Shown: positions 25,145 through 34,104, counted from the first letter of the stretch. The stretch is DNA of 64,000 nt from a candidate division KSB1 bacterium (GCA_034506175.1 JAPDQB010000037.1:1-64000), one strand, 5' to 3'. Numbers and translations: made by a program. The notes: generated by a model from the letters alone, not told the origin.

Positions 25145-25909
25145 ATGAGCCAAAGTTGGTGGCGCCATTTCATTATCGCGGTCCTATCAAACCGTTTTGT
25201 CAAGCTGCTCGGCAGCATCATTGCGCTTTTTCTCGCGCTTGGGCTGATGATGGATTGGATCATCATGCCGGTTTACACCAAACACGGCGAGGCGGTCGAA
25301 GTGCCGAACGTCGTGTCGATGCGCTACGAAGACGCCAAAAGTACACTGGAGGCCAACGGTTTTGCCATCATCAAAGCCGATGAGCGGGTTGATGAGAAGT
25401 ACCCGGTGGGGTATGTTCTCGAACAAAATCCCCGGCCGCATTCCGGCGTGAAAAGCGGGCGCCGGGTTTACGTCGTCGTCAGCCAGGGCGGAAGGCAGAT
25501 TGAAATGCCGCAGCTCGTCGATCGCTCGCAGCGCGACGCCGAGCTGACGCTGGCCAGATACAACCTTAAACTCGGTCGGGTGGATTCGGCTTTCACCGAC
25601 CGGCCGTTGGGAGTCGTCGCTTATCAATCCGTCCCGGTCAATGCAAAAATCGGCATGGGCACGGTCGTCAATATCACCGTCAGCTTGGGACTCGACGCTT
25701 CCGATGCCACCGTGCCGTCGGTCGCGGGATTGACTTATGGCGACGCCGTGCAACTGATTCGCCAAGCCGGCCTCGTCGTCGGGCAAATTACATTTAAAGA
25801 AGTCGAGCAGTTGCTGCCGGAAACCGTGATCAGCCAATCACTGGAAGCGAACACGATTGTCAAACGCGGCACGAAGATCGATCTCGAAGTGAGCACGCTG
25901 CCGAATTAG
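25145..25909 (+). CDS. Membrane-anchored PASTA-domain protein
   Basis: 254 residues. One membrane helix at residues about 18-42, then three PASTA domains: VEVPNVVSMRYEDAKSTLEA, then IEMPQLVDRSQRDAELTLAR and ATVPSVAGLTYGDAVQLIRQ. PASTA domains bind peptidoglycan fragments in Ser/Thr kinases and penicillin-binding proteins. There is no kinase or transpeptidase domain here, so it is a stand-alone PASTA protein facing the periplasm. It sits between rsmB and rpe on the same strand, a position seen for such proteins in several phyla. Confidence 0.9.
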   Translation: MSQSWWRHFIIAVLSNRFVKLLGSIIALFLALGLMMDWIIMPVYTKHGEAVEVPNVVSMRYEDAKSTLEANGFAIIKADERVDEKYPVGYVLEQNPRPHSGVKSGRRVYVVVSQGGRQIEMPQLVDRSQRDAELTLARYNLKLGRVDSAFTDRPLGVVAYQSVPVNAKIGMGTVVNITVSLGLDASDATVPSVAGLTYGDAVQLIRQAGLVVGQITFKEVEQLLPETVISQSLEANTIVKRGTKIDLEVSTLPN

Positions 25910-25922
25910 TGCGAACCGGGTT

Positions 25923-26612
25923 ATGATTAAAATCGCGCCTTCGATTCTCGCCGCTGATTTCGCCTGTCTGCGCGAACAAATTCGCGTGGTTGAATCTGCC
26001 GGCGCGGACATCATTCATTGCGATGTGATGGACGGGCATTTCGTGCCGAATCTCACGTTCGGGCCGCTCATTGTCAACGCCGCGCGCCGCAGCACCAGCT
26101 TGTTGGTCGAAGCGCATTTGATGATCGCCCAGCCTGAACGCTATATTTCGGCGTTTCGCGAAGCCGGTGCTGATCGCATCATTGTGCATGTTGAAACCTG
26201 CCCGCATTTGCATCGGGTTGTGCATCAAATCAAAGAAACCGGCGCGGGCGCCGGCGTGGCCGTCAATCCGGCGACTTCTCTTGCAGCCGTTGAAGAAATC
26301 CTCCCGGATATTGATTTGCTTTTGTTGATGACCGTCGATCCCGGGTTTGGCGGGCAATCTTTTATTCCGGCCACGACTGAAAAAATCCGGCGCAGCCGCC
26401 AAATGATCGCGGCGCTGCGCAAAGAAATTTTGATCGAGGTCGACGGCGGCATCGATAACGAAACCGCGGCGACAGTGGTTGAAGCGGGCGCTCGGCTGCT
26501 CGTCGCCGGTTCGGCGATTTTTGGCGCTGCCGATCCCGCCAAAGCTTGCCTCCAATTGCGGCAATGCGCCGAAGAAGGCTTGACTCGCACACTCATTTCT
26601 GCCCATGCGTAA
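25923..26612 (+). CDS. rpe: Ribulose-phosphate 3-epimerase
   Basis: 229 residues, TIM barrel. Interconverts ribulose 5-phosphate and xylulose 5-phosphate in the pentose phosphate pathway. KIAPSILAADFACLREQI, CDVMDGHFVPNLTFGPLI (metal ligands), EAHLMIAQPERYI and LLMTVDPGFGGQSFIP with the catalytic aspartate, then EVDGGIDNETA, are complete. It starts 13 bases after the PASTA gene and overlaps the next gene by eight bases. Confidence 0.97.
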   Translation: MIKIAPSILAADFACLREQIRVVESAGADIIHCDVMDGHFVPNLTFGPLIVNAARRSTSLLVEAHLMIAQPERYISAFREAGADRIIVHVETCPHLHRVVHQIKETGAGAGVAVNPATSLAAVEEILPDIDLLLLMTVDPGFGGQSFIPATTEKIRRSRQMIAALRKEILIEVDGGIDNETAATVVEAGARLLVAGSAIFGAADPAKACLQLRQCAEEGLTRTLISAHA

Positions 26613-26988
26613 GCTTTTCAAAAAACTCACGTCTATTTGTCTGTCGCGCTTTTCTTTTTGTTTGTTGATCTTGGTTCTCGCTTGTTCAGCGAAAACTTCC
26701 GAGCCGTTGCAAGATCCCGAGCGCTTTGCCGAAGTTTATGCAAAAATTCTCCTTGCCAACGAAATGCGCCTCGGCTCCAATGTGCAACGATTTGAGGACG
26801 ACAAAACAAAACTGGCTCGCGCCGACACGGTGCTGCGCTCGCTGGGCTTTAACCGGCAGCAATTTGAAGCCGCCGTCAAGTATTTCAGCGAGCAGCCGGA
26901 GCTTTGGCAGCAAGTTTATGCGCATGTCGTGAAAATTTTAGAGGCGCAAAGTACTGCCGCCGATTCGACAAAATCAGAAAATCCGTAA
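26605..26988 (+). CDS. DUF4296-like lipoprotein
   Basis: 127 residues with a lipoprotein signal: a basic start, then LLILVLACSAK with the lipobox cysteine near residue 27. The mature part is helical: RFAEVYAKILLANEMRLGSN, then LRSLGFNRQQFEAAVKYFSE and WQQVYAHVVKILEA. This FxxxYxxiLlxe...gxsxxxfxxsvxyY pattern resembles DUF4296 proteins of Bacteroidota. Function unknown. It overlaps rpe by eight bases, suggesting coupled translation. Confidence 0.75.
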   Translation: MRKLFKKLTSICLSRFSFCLLILVLACSAKTSEPLQDPERFAEVYAKILLANEMRLGSNVQRFEDDKTKLARADTVLRSLGFNRQQFEAAVKYFSEQPELWQQVYAHVVKILEAQSTAADSTKSENP

Positions 26989-27000
26989 AGGAGTGTCATA

Positions 27001-27747
27001 ATGATCAAACTCGTTCTTCTCAGACACGGCGAAAGCACGTGGAACAAAGAAAACCGCTTTACCGGTTGGACCGATGTCGATCTTTCTGAAAAGGGAATCA
27101 CAGAGGCAATCAACGCTGGGCAGGTTTTAAAAGAAAACGGATTTGTTTTTGATGTGGCGTTCACCTCCCTTTTAAAAAGAGCCATCCGCACGCTGTGGCT
27201 GGTTTTGAGCGAGATGGATTTGATGTGGATTCCCATTTATAATTCGTGGCGATTGAACGAGCGGCATTACGGTGCACTCCAGGGCTTGAACAAAGCTGAG
27301 ATGGCTGCCCAATATGGCGAAGAGCAGGTGCACATCTGGCGGCGCAGCTATGATATTCAACCGCCGGCGCTGGAGGTAACCGACACGCGTTATCCCGGCC
27401 ACGATCCGCGATACAAAAATTTGAGTGAAAAAGACATCCCGCGCACCGAGTGTTTGAAAGACACCGTGGCGCGCTTTCTCCCCTACTGGCATGAAACCAT
27501 CGTGCCGATGATTCAATCCGGCAAGCGCGTCATCATCGCGGCGCACGGCAACAGCCTCCGCGCGCTGGTCAAATATCTCGACAATATTTCGGACAAAGAC
27601 ATCGTCGCGATGAACATTCCCACTGGCATGCCGCTGGTCTATGAATTAGACAACATGCTGAAACCGATTCGCAGCTATTATCTGGGTGACCCCGAAAGTG
27701 TGAAGCAGGCCATGCAAGCCGTGGCGAATCAGGGCAAGGCAAAATAG
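27001..27747 (+). CDS. gpmA: 2,3-bisphosphoglycerate-dependent phosphoglycerate mutase
   Basis: 248 residues. Interconverts 3- and 2-phosphoglycerate in glycolysis. LRHGESTWNKENRFTGWTDV carries the phospho-accepting histidine, SLLKRAIRTLWLVL, SWRLNERHYGALQGLNKAEM and VIIAAHGNSLRALVKYL with the second histidine complete the site. AAGGAG lies before the ATG. It converges with the NtrC-type regulator gene; I see no terminator in the 49 bases between them. Confidence 0.96.
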   Translation: MIKLVLLRHGESTWNKENRFTGWTDVDLSEKGITEAINAGQVLKENGFVFDVAFTSLLKRAIRTLWLVLSEMDLMWIPIYNSWRLNERHYGALQGLNKAEMAAQYGEEQVHIWRRSYDIQPPALEVTDTRYPGHDPRYKNLSEKDIPRTECLKDTVARFLPYWHETIVPMIQSGKRVIIAAHGNSLRALVKYLDNISDKDIVAMNIPTGMPLVYELDNMLKPIRSYYLGDPESVKQAMQAVANQGKAK

Positions 27748-27796
27748 CGGGTTGTGGAGGCAAACACGGGTCGAGAAAATCAACGATCTACTTTCG

Positions 27797-29155
27797 TCAA
27801 TCTTTGACGGCGATTCCAAGCTCCGTCATTTTGCGATAGAGCGACGACAAGCTGAGGTCGAGCATTTGCGCGGCTTTATTTTTATCATACTCCGCCATTT
27901 CCAACGTTTTAAGAATGGTCTCGCGCTCGAATTTGCGGACGGATTCTTTCAAACCGCCAGAGAAATCCTCCGGCTTGTTTTTTTGAAGCTGCAACTGAGA
28001 AAAATGCTCCAAGCGCAGGGTCTGACCGTCGCACATAATCATGGCGCGTTCCATCGCATTTTCCAGTTCCCGTACATTGCCTTTCCAGTCGTATTCTTTA
28101 AACGCCTGGTAAACGGCGGGCTCGACGCTGTGAACTTTTTTGCTGAGCTGTGCGTTATAAATTTTCAGAAAATGATCAACCAACTCGGGAATATCCTCAA
28201 CGCGCTCGCGCAACGGCGGGATGAGAATGTCGATCACATTGAGCCGGTAATAAAGATCTTCGCGAAAATTTCCCTTCGCGGTTTCCTCGCCCAGATTTTT
28301 GTTCGTCGCTGCGATGATGCGAACGTCGATGATTTCCGGCTTGGTGCCGCCAACCGGCAGGATTTCCTTTTGCTCGATGGCGCGCAGCAGCTTGACCTGA
28401 AGATTCAGCGGCACGCTGACGATTTCATCGAGAAAAATCGTTCCGCCTTCCGCCACTTTGAACAAACCGCTTTTGTCGCGTGAAGCGCCGGTAAAGGCGC
28501 CTTTCATGTAACCGAACAATTCACTTTCAACGAGATTTTCCGGAATCGCCGCGCAGTTGACGGGAACAAATTTGTGGCTGGCGCGCGGGCTTTTTCGGTG
28601 AATCGCGCGCGCGACGAGTTCTTTGCCGGTGCCGCTCTCACCCGTAATCAAAACCGTGGAGGTCAGCGGCGCGACCCGTTCGATCATTTCCAAAACTTTC
28701 GCCAAAGCCGGACTCTTTCCGACAATCTCATCCAGCGGCGCGCCCCTGCCCAATTGCGCCCGCAGATATTTGTTCTCCTGTGCCAAATTCTGCCGCTCAA
28801 TCGCCCGCGCCACGGCGGTGAGAATCACTGCTTTTTTCGGCGGTTTGGTGATAAAATCATACGCGCCCTCCCGCATGGCTTCCACAGCGGTTTGGATGGT
28901 GCCATAGCCGGTCAAAAGAATCACTTCGATGTCGGGAAATTTTTTTTTGACATTTTTCAACAACTCGACCCCATCGCCATCCGGCATCTTGAGATCACTC
29001 AGCACCACGTCCACTTTCTCCTTGGAAAGCAATGACAACGCCTCGTTTCCCGAGCTGGCTGTTCGAGCGCTGTATCCGGCTTTGCTCAAAACCTTTTCCA
29101 AAGACTCCCGAACGCTCTCTTCGTCATCCACGATCAGGATCGATCTTGTCTGCAT
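27797..29155 (-). CDS. Sigma-54-dependent response regulator, NtrC family
   Basis: About 452 residues from the ATG giving MQTRSILIVDDEES. Receiver domain with phospho-acceptor in VVLSDLKMPDGDG (Asp near 53), then an AAA+ domain: Walker A GESGTGKELVARAIH, the sigma-54 contact loop GAFTGASRDKSG, Walker B FLDEI, and the R-finger region. A Fis-type helix-turn-helix ends the protein (NKAAQMLDLSLSSLYRKM). It activates sigma-54 promoters when phosphorylated. The start lies inside the last codons of the histidine kinase gene, so the two form a coupled pair. The longer frame upstream is the kinase overlap and not part of the regulator. Confidence 0.94.
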   Translation of the reverse strand: MQTRSILIVDDEESVRESLEKVLSKAGYSARTASSGNEALSLLSKEKVDVVLSDLKMPDGDGVELLKNVKKKFPDIEVILLTGYGTIQTAVEAMREGAYDFITKPPKKAVILTAVARAIERQNLAQENKYLRAQLGRGAPLDEIVGKSPALAKVLEMIERVAPLTSTVLITGESGTGKELVARAIHRKSPRASHKFVPVNCAAIPENLVESELFGYMKGAFTGASRDKSGLFKVAEGGTIFLDEIVSVPLNLQVKLLRAIEQKEILPVGGTKPEIIDVRIIAATNKNLGEETAKGNFREDLYYRLNVIDILIPPLRERVEDIPELVDHFLKIYNAQLSKKVHSVEPAVYQAFKEYDWKGNVRELENAMERAMIMCDGQTLRLEHFSQLQLQKNKPEDFSGGLKESVRKFERETILKTLEMAEYDKNKAAQMLDLSLSSLYRKMTELGIAVKD

Positions 29156-30257
29156 CTTGCTTGTCTCCCTCGGTTTCATCCAAAAATAAAGTAATGGAAA
29201 AAGTTGTTCCTTCGCCGACCCGGCTGCGACAAGAAATTTGTCCGCCGTGTTCATCAATAATTTGCTGCACTACCGCCAAACCAAGGCCCGTTCCAAAATC
29301 CTTCGTGGTAAAAAACGGATCGAAAATCTTCTCAATCACGTCATCGGAAATGCCACTGCCGGTATCAGCAACTTGAATGACAACCTTTTGATTTGTTTGC
29401 TCCGTCCAGAGCTTCAGCTTCCCTCCCTTGGGCATCGCTTCAATGGCGTTGCGAATAATATTCAGCAGCGCACGGCGAATTTGGACGCGATCAAAATACA
29501 GCAACGGCAAATTATCTTGAATGCAATATTCAAATTCTATTTTTTTATGCTCCAGCTCATTACTGATAAACTCGATGAGCTCTTCTAAAACATGATACAA
29601 ATTGCCCCGCACCGGCCGCGATTCCGGCAGACGGGAAAATTGCAAATATTCCTCGGTCAAAGAGGTCACACGATCGATTTCGGCGCTGATCGCCTTCAGC
29701 AGTGTCATTGCCTCTTTCGTGTCCACCGCAAAATAATTGCTGATCTCATCCTGCAACAGCTCGGCATTCAAGCTGATTGAAGAAAGCGGATTTCTGATTT
29801 CGTGCGCCACTTTTGCCGCCATCTTGCCGATGGCCGCCCAGCGCTCGGTTTTCTCAAAGTTCTTCTTTTCGGAAATGTCGATCTCCACACCCATATAGCC
29901 GATTTTTTCTTCATTCGAATAAACCGGCGTAATGGAAAGCAGAACCGGTACTTCGCTTCCGTCTTTGCGCCGGTTGACGATTTCTCCTTTCCAACTCCCA
30001 GTTTGATTGATCGTCTCCCACATGTGCTTATAAAATTCATTCGTCGTCTTGCTGGAGCGCAAAATGCGGGTGCTTTTTCCGATTATTTCTTCATGCGTCC
30101 ATCCAAACAATTCCGTAAAAGCTCGATTGGCTTCGATGATATAACCATTCAAGTCGGTGAACAATATGGCATCTGTGGAATGCTGAAACGCGCTATAGAG
30201 CCAATTTAATTTTTTTTCCAGATGCAAGCTGTTTTGAGCGGAGGTTGACATAATCAT
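29124..30257 (-). CDS. PAS-domain sensor histidine kinase
   Basis: 377 residues without clear membrane segments, so probably cytoplasmic. A PAS domain (residues about 15-130: DAILFTDLNGYIIEANRAFT, then ITPVYSNEEKIGYMGVEIDI with a PAC motif) is followed by a HisKA helix with the phospho-histidine in VAHEIRNPLSSISLNAEL. The ATPase domain has NIIRNAIEAMPKGG (N box), DTGSGISDD and TTKDFGTGLGLAVVQQI. It should phosphorylate the NtrC-type regulator whose gene overlaps its 3' end. The signal sensed by PAS cannot be told. It is divergent from the pyrimidine-degradation cluster, which could be a target. Confidence 0.93.
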   Translation of the reverse strand: MIMSTSAQNSLHLEKKLNWLYSAFQHSTDAILFTDLNGYIIEANRAFTELFGWTHEEIIGKSTRILRSSKTTNEFYKHMWETINQTGSWKGEIVNRRKDGSEVPVLLSITPVYSNEEKIGYMGVEIDISEKKNFEKTERWAAIGKMAAKVAHEIRNPLSSISLNAELLQDEISNYFAVDTKEAMTLLKAISAEIDRVTSLTEEYLQFSRLPESRPVRGNLYHVLEELIEFISNELEHKKIEFEYCIQDNLPLLYFDRVQIRRALLNIIRNAIEAMPKGGKLKLWTEQTNQKVVIQVADTGSGISDDVIEKIFDPFFTTKDFGTGLGLAVVQQIIDEHGGQISCRSRVGEGTTFSITLFLDETEGDKQDADKIDPDRG

Positions 30258-30416
30258 ACAATAATAACAATTTTGTCAAATAGCAAGAGCTAAAGATTGG
30301 AGAAAATTTTGTTGACATTGAGCCAATTTTTTTTAACCTTTCTCGAGTTTAATTTGGCAAGACAGAACCATTCAGCAAAAACCACCGTGCCGAAGCAATT
30401 TTGTTTCGATAAAATT

Positions 30417-30445
30417 TTGACGGCGAAACATTATCTTTGTAATCC
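30417..30445 (+). promoter_or_regulatory. Candidate sigma-70 promoter of the pyrimidine-degradation cluster
   Basis: TTGACG (30417-30422) and TAATCC (30440-30445) with 17 bases between, 22 bases before the ATG of the amidohydrolase gene. A better -35 (TTGACA, 30312-30317) further up lacks a -10 at the right distance. I did not find a convincing -24/-12 sigma-54 element in this gap. Confidence 0.3.
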
Positions 30446-30466
30446 CAAATCTAAAGAGGTCAAACC

Positions 30467-31333
30467 ATGGCTCGAATCGTACGTGGAGGCTTGATTCAAG
30501 CCTCATTGGCCGCGCCCGTTGCTTCTCCCCTCGAGAAAATCAAATCCGCCATGATCGACAAACATATCGCGCTCATTGAACAGGCCGCCAGCAAGGGCGT
30601 GCAGGTGCTCTGCTTGCAGGAAATTTTCTTCGGCCCGTATTTCTGCGCCGAAGAGCAAGTCAAATGGTACAACACCGCCGAGCGCATCCCGGAGGGCCCG
30701 ACCATCAAACTGATGCGCGAAGTGGCACGCAAACATAAAATGGTCATGATCGTGCCGATTTACGAAGAAGACATGACCGGCGTGTTTTACAACACCGCCG
30801 CGGTGATCAGCGAGACCGGTGAGTATCTCGGCAAATATCGCAAGACCCACATACCCCATTGCCATCCCGGTTTTTGGGAGAAATTTTATTTCAAGCCCGG
30901 CAATCTCGGCTACCCCGTTTTTGACACAACGTTCGGCCGCATCGGCGTCTACATTTGCTACGATCGCCACTTCCCCGAAGGCGCGCGGGCACTGGGCCTC
31001 AACGGCGCGGAGATTGTTTTCAATCCCTCCGCCACCGTTGCCGGTCTCTCCGAATATTTGTGGAAGCTCGAGCAACCGGCGCATGCGGTGGCGAATCAAT
31101 ATTTTGTCGGGGCGATCAATCGCGTCGGTTACGAGCAACCGTGGAACATCGGCGAGTTTTACGGCACCAGTTATTTCTGCGATCCGCGCGGCAAAATTCT
31201 CGCCGAAGGCAGCCGTGACAAAGACGAAGTCGTCGTGGCGGATTTGGATTTGGACATGATTCGCGAAGTCCGCAACGTCTGGCAATTCTTCCGCGACCGC
31301 CGGCCGGAGCTGTATGGGGAGCTGATTAAATAA
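30467..31333 (+). CDS. Beta-ureidopropionase-like carbon-nitrogen hydrolase
   Basis: 288 residues of the nitrilase superfamily. Catalytic triad: glutamate in CLQEIFFGPYF, lysine in YRKTHIPHCHPGFWEKFYF, cysteine in GVYICYDRHFPEGARALG. The FWEKFYFKPG and RHFPEGAR text marks the beta-ureidopropionase/N-carbamoyl amino-acid hydrolase group, which splits N-carbamoyl-beta-alanine to beta-alanine, CO2 and ammonia. It is first in a cluster with a permease, aminotransferase and dihydropyrimidinase that fits reductive pyrimidine breakdown. AGAGG lies before the ATG. A repeat array begins two bases after its stop codon. Confidence 0.9.
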   Translation: MARIVRGGLIQASLAAPVASPLEKIKSAMIDKHIALIEQAASKGVQVLCLQEIFFGPYFCAEEQVKWYNTAERIPEGPTIKLMREVARKHKMVMIVPIYEEDMTGVFYNTAAVISETGEYLGKYRKTHIPHCHPGFWEKFYFKPGNLGYPVFDTTFGRIGVYICYDRHFPEGARALGLNGAEIVFNPSATVAGLSEYLWKLEQPAHAVANQYFVGAINRVGYEQPWNIGEFYGTSYFCDPRGKILAEGSRDKDEVVVADLDLDMIREVRNVWQFFRDRRPELYGELIK

Positions 31334-31334
31334 A

Positions 31335-31465
31335 ACTCGCAACGAAAGCAGAACTGCAACGAAAATCGCGCCCAAAAAATTAACTCGCAACGAAAGCAGA
31401 ACTGCAACGAAAATCGCGCCCAAAAAATTAACTCGCGACAAAAGCAGAACTGCAACGAAAATGGC
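31335..31465 (+). repeat. Tandem array, 48-base unit, GCAACGAAA type (left flank of GxxExxY gene 1)
   Basis: Two identical 48-base units (31335-31382, 31383-31430) and a diverged partial third (31431 to about 31465). Each unit has two copies of the core, GCAACGAAAG and CTGCAACGAAAA, spaced about 18 bases, plus GCGCCCAAAAAATTA. There are no spacers, so it is not a CRISPR array. The same core in the opposite orientation forms the array on the other side of the GxxExxY gene. Confidence 0.9.
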
Positions 31466-31524
31466 AATCAACATTGTCATTCTTCATTTGTTGCAAATTT
31501 TTACTTTCAAATTTGGGAGGCGTC

Positions 31525-32322
31525 ATGGAAATTCTCTATAAGGAATTGAGCTATCGCATCATCGGCTGCGTTTTCAACGTTTTTAGTGAAATCGGACCCG
31601 GATATGACGAGCCAACCTATCATCAGGGTTTGATGGTAAGCTTTGAACGGCAAGGCTTGAAGTTTCTCAGCAAGCCTCACTTTATCTTGCACTATCGCGG
31701 CACCCAAATCGCTGAATTGGAGCCGGACTATATCATTGATGATAAAATAATTCTGGAAATCAAAGCGATTCAATCTGATTTTTTGCCGACGAATTACAAG
31801 CAAATCATCTCTTATCTGCGAATCACCAATAAACGCCTTGGTATTCTGATCAATATGGGGTTGTTAAGGGCTGGTTTCGATAGAGTCCCTTATGACGAAC
31901 GGCCGCTTAAAATCGTGGATGATTTTGAGAATATAAATCCGATCATGAATGATCATGAAGAAGAAGTTCGACGGCTGCATGACGCCATCGTAAATGTCGC
32001 CAAAGAGCTTGGAGTCGGTTATCATACCGAAATTTATCAAGAGGCCATGAAAGTCGAGCTGGAATTCGGAAATTTCACCTGTGACGCACATGTCAAAGTG
32101 CCTGTATACTATCAAAATGTATTCATCAAGAATTACGAGATTGATTATTGGCTGGTCAATCAAAAGATCCTGCTCGCCGTTCTCGCCGGCAGCAAGGAAG
32201 CCAGTGCTTACGATATCGTACGCATGCGATCATACTTGAGGGGTTTGAATCTGAAGTTGGGTCTAATTGCTTTTTGGGGAAAAGACCATCTCAAAATTGT
32301 TGGCGTTAGTCCGCAGCAATAA
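31525..32322 (+). CDS. Double-domain GxxExxY (PD-(D/E)xK-like) protein 1
   Basis: 265 residues from the ATG behind GGGAGG. Two GxxExxY domains in tandem. Domain 1 has GYDEPTY (residues 26-32) and the nuclease-like site PDYIIDDKIILEIKA: Asp68, Glu78 and Lys80 in D-x9-ExK spacing, ending with GILINMG. Domain 2 (residues about 145-265) has GYHTEIY in place of the motif, and at the nuclease site DYWLVNQKILLAVLA, with Asp207 kept but Glu and Lys replaced by Ala218 and Leu220. The family is classed with PD-(D/E)xK nucleases (PF13366/TIGR04256) but its role is not established. It interrupts the pyrimidine cluster and is flanked on both sides by inverted repeat arrays. Confidence 0.88.
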   Translation: MEILYKELSYRIIGCVFNVFSEIGPGYDEPTYHQGLMVSFERQGLKFLSKPHFILHYRGTQIAELEPDYIIDDKIILEIKAIQSDFLPTNYKQIISYLRITNKRLGILINMGLLRAGFDRVPYDERPLKIVDDFENINPIMNDHEEEVRRLHDAIVNVAKELGVGYHTEIYQEAMKVELEFGNFTCDAHVKVPVYYQNVFIKNYEIDYWLVNQKILLAVLAGSKEASAYDIVRMRSYLRGLNLKLGLIAFWGKDHLKIVGVSPQQ

Positions 32323-32324
32323 AA

Positions 32325-32580
32325 GCTTTTTTTCGTTGCAGTTCTCTTTTCGTTGCGATTTTTAATTTGCTTTTTTTCGTTGCAGTTCTCTTTTCGTTGC
32401 GATTTTTAATTTGCTTTTTTTCGTTGCAGTTCTCTTTTCGTTGCGATTTTTAATTTGCTTTTTTTCGTTGCAGTTCTCTTTTCGTTGCGATTTTTAATTT
32501 GCTTTTTTTCGTTGCAGTTCTCTTTTCGTTGCGATTTTAGCTTTTGCTTTTCATTGCGGTTTCATTTTCGTTGCACATTC
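32325..32580 (-). repeat. Tandem array, 44-base unit, TTTCGTTGC type (right flank of GxxExxY gene 1)
   Basis: Five near-identical 44-base units starting at 32325, 32369, 32413, 32457 and 32501, the last merging into a diverged sixth piece up to about 32580. Each unit carries TTTTTTTCGTTGCAGTTC and CTTTTCGTTGCGATTTTT, the reverse complement of the core in the array at 31335. It starts two bases after the stop codon of GxxExxY gene 1 and ends before the permease gene. Unit lengths differ (48 versus 44) because the part outside the core differs. Confidence 0.9.
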
Positions 32581-32597
32581 TATAACGCGGAGATTTT

Positions 32598-34097
32598 ATG
32601 CCGAAAGCTGCTGACATTGTCATGAAACAAATTTCCGATGCGGCTGCCGGATCTGATTTGTATAATGAGGATCTCGCCCCCACTTCGTTGCCGCAGCGCA
32701 AGTGGTCGCTGTGGAACATCGCCGCGCTGTGGGTTGGCATGTCGGTCTGCATTCCGACTTACATGCTGGCGGCGGGCTTGATCAACGCCGGCATGAGCTG
32801 GCAGCAGGCGCTTTTCACGATCGTTCTCGCCAACGTGATCGTGTTGGTGCCGATGGTGCTCAACGCCCATGCCGGCACGAAATACGGCATTCCCTTCCCC
32901 GTTCTGTTGCGCGCGTCGTTTGGAACGATCGGCTCCAACATCGCAGCAATGATGCGGGCGATCGTTGCCTGCGGCTGGTTCGGCATTCAAACCTGGATTG
33001 GTGGCAGCGCGATTTACGCTTTGCTCGGCGTGCTCTTCGGATTGCGTCCCGGCATTGATGATACCGTCATCCCCTGGCTGGGCATCTCGTTGCCGCAATT
33101 CGGCTGTTTCATGCTCTTTTGGGCCATCAATGTCGCCATCATCCTCGCCGGTATCGAATCCATCCGCTGGCTGGAAACCCTCTCCGCGCCGTTTCTCCTG
33201 CTCGTCGGTTTGGGATTGCTCTATTGGGCCATTGACAGCGCTGGAAGCTTGGGCGTAATTCTTTCTGCCGAGACTGTGGCAAAAATCAAAGCCACCGCCG
33301 GCAGCGAAAACGTTTCGTTCTGGAAAATTTTCTTTCCCAATCTCACCGCCATGGTTGGATTTTGGGCGACGCTTTCGCTCAACATTCCGGATTTCACCCG
33401 CTTTGCGAGAAGCCAGAAAGATCAGATTGTTGGCCAAGTCATCGGATTGCCTACAACGATGGGCATTTATTCCTTTATCGGCATCGCGGTCACTTGCGCC
33501 ACCGTACTCATCTTCGGCGAGGCAATTTGGGATCCGGTTGCCCTGCTGGCGAGATTCGATGCACCGGTCACGGTCATTCTATCACTCATCTCGATTACCA
33601 TCGCAACGTTGACAACCAACATCGCCGCGAACGTGGTTTCACCGGCCAATGATTTTTCCAATCTCAAGCCGTCGCTGATCTCTTTTAAAGTCGGCGGAAT
33701 GATCACTGCCGTTATCGGCATCATCATGATGCCCTGGCGTTTGGTGACCGATCTCGGCAACTACATCTTCGTCTGGCTCATCGGCTACAGCGCCCTGCTC
33801 GGCCCCATCGGCGGCATCATGATCGCCGATTACTATCTCCTCCGCCGCGCGCGTCTGAAAGTTGAAGACCTCTACAAACGCAGCGGTGAGTACACGTATC
33901 AAAACGGCATCAATTGGAAAGCCGTCGTCGTCTTGTTCCTGTCAATTCTGCCGAACGTCCCCGGCTTCATCAACGCCGCTGCCGGCCAGAAAATTTTTCC
34001 AGCGTTCTTCGATGTGATTTACACCTATGCGTGGTTTGTGGGCTTGCCGCTGGCGGCGGGATTGTATTATTTGGTAAGAAGGAAAGAATTGAGTTGA
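32598..34097 (+). CDS. NCS1-family nucleobase/hydantoin permease
   Basis: 499 residues, about twelve membrane helices. LYNEDLAPTSLPQRKWSLWN, then IAALWVGMSVCIPTYMLAAG is the NCS1 N-terminal signature, and SFGTIGSNIAAMMRAIVACG, WFGIQTWIGG (substrate-site helix 3) and NIPDFTRFARSQKDQIVGQ follow. NCS1 carriers (Mhp1, PucI, uracil and allantoin permeases) couple uptake to Na+ or H+. Its position between an N-carbamoyl amidohydrolase and a dihydropyrimidinase suggests uptake of uracil, dihydropyrimidine or hydantoin. The substrate cannot be decided from sequence. Confidence 0.93.
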   Translation: MPKAADIVMKQISDAAAGSDLYNEDLAPTSLPQRKWSLWNIAALWVGMSVCIPTYMLAAGLINAGMSWQQALFTIVLANVIVLVPMVLNAHAGTKYGIPFPVLLRASFGTIGSNIAAMMRAIVACGWFGIQTWIGGSAIYALLGVLFGLRPGIDDTVIPWLGISLPQFGCFMLFWAINVAIILAGIESIRWLETLSAPFLLLVGLGLLYWAIDSAGSLGVILSAETVAKIKATAGSENVSFWKIFFPNLTAMVGFWATLSLNIPDFTRFARSQKDQIVGQVIGLPTTMGIYSFIGIAVTCATVLIFGEAIWDPVALLARFDAPVTVILSLISITIATLTTNIAANVVSPANDFSNLKPSLISFKVGGMITAVIGIIMMPWRLVTDLGNYIFVWLIGYSALLGPIGGIMIADYYLLRRARLKVEDLYKRSGEYTYQNGINWKAVVVLFLSILPNVPGFINAAAGQKIFPAFFDVIYTYAWFVGLPLAAGLYYLVRRKELS

Positions 34098-34104
34098 TCC
34101 CAAA

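Noticed and set aside
30258..30466. Sigma-54 promoter for the pyrimidine cluster
   Set aside because: TGGCA occurs near 30356 but the matching TTGC at the proper distance is missing.
31335..31465. 48-base tandem repeats as a CRISPR or as coding sequence
   Set aside because: Same reason: no spacers. Open frames across it are only a result of the repeated bases.
32325..32580. Array of regularly spaced repeats as a CRISPR
   Set aside because: The 44-base units are repeated head to tail without unique spacers, the core is not palindromic, and no cas gene is near.
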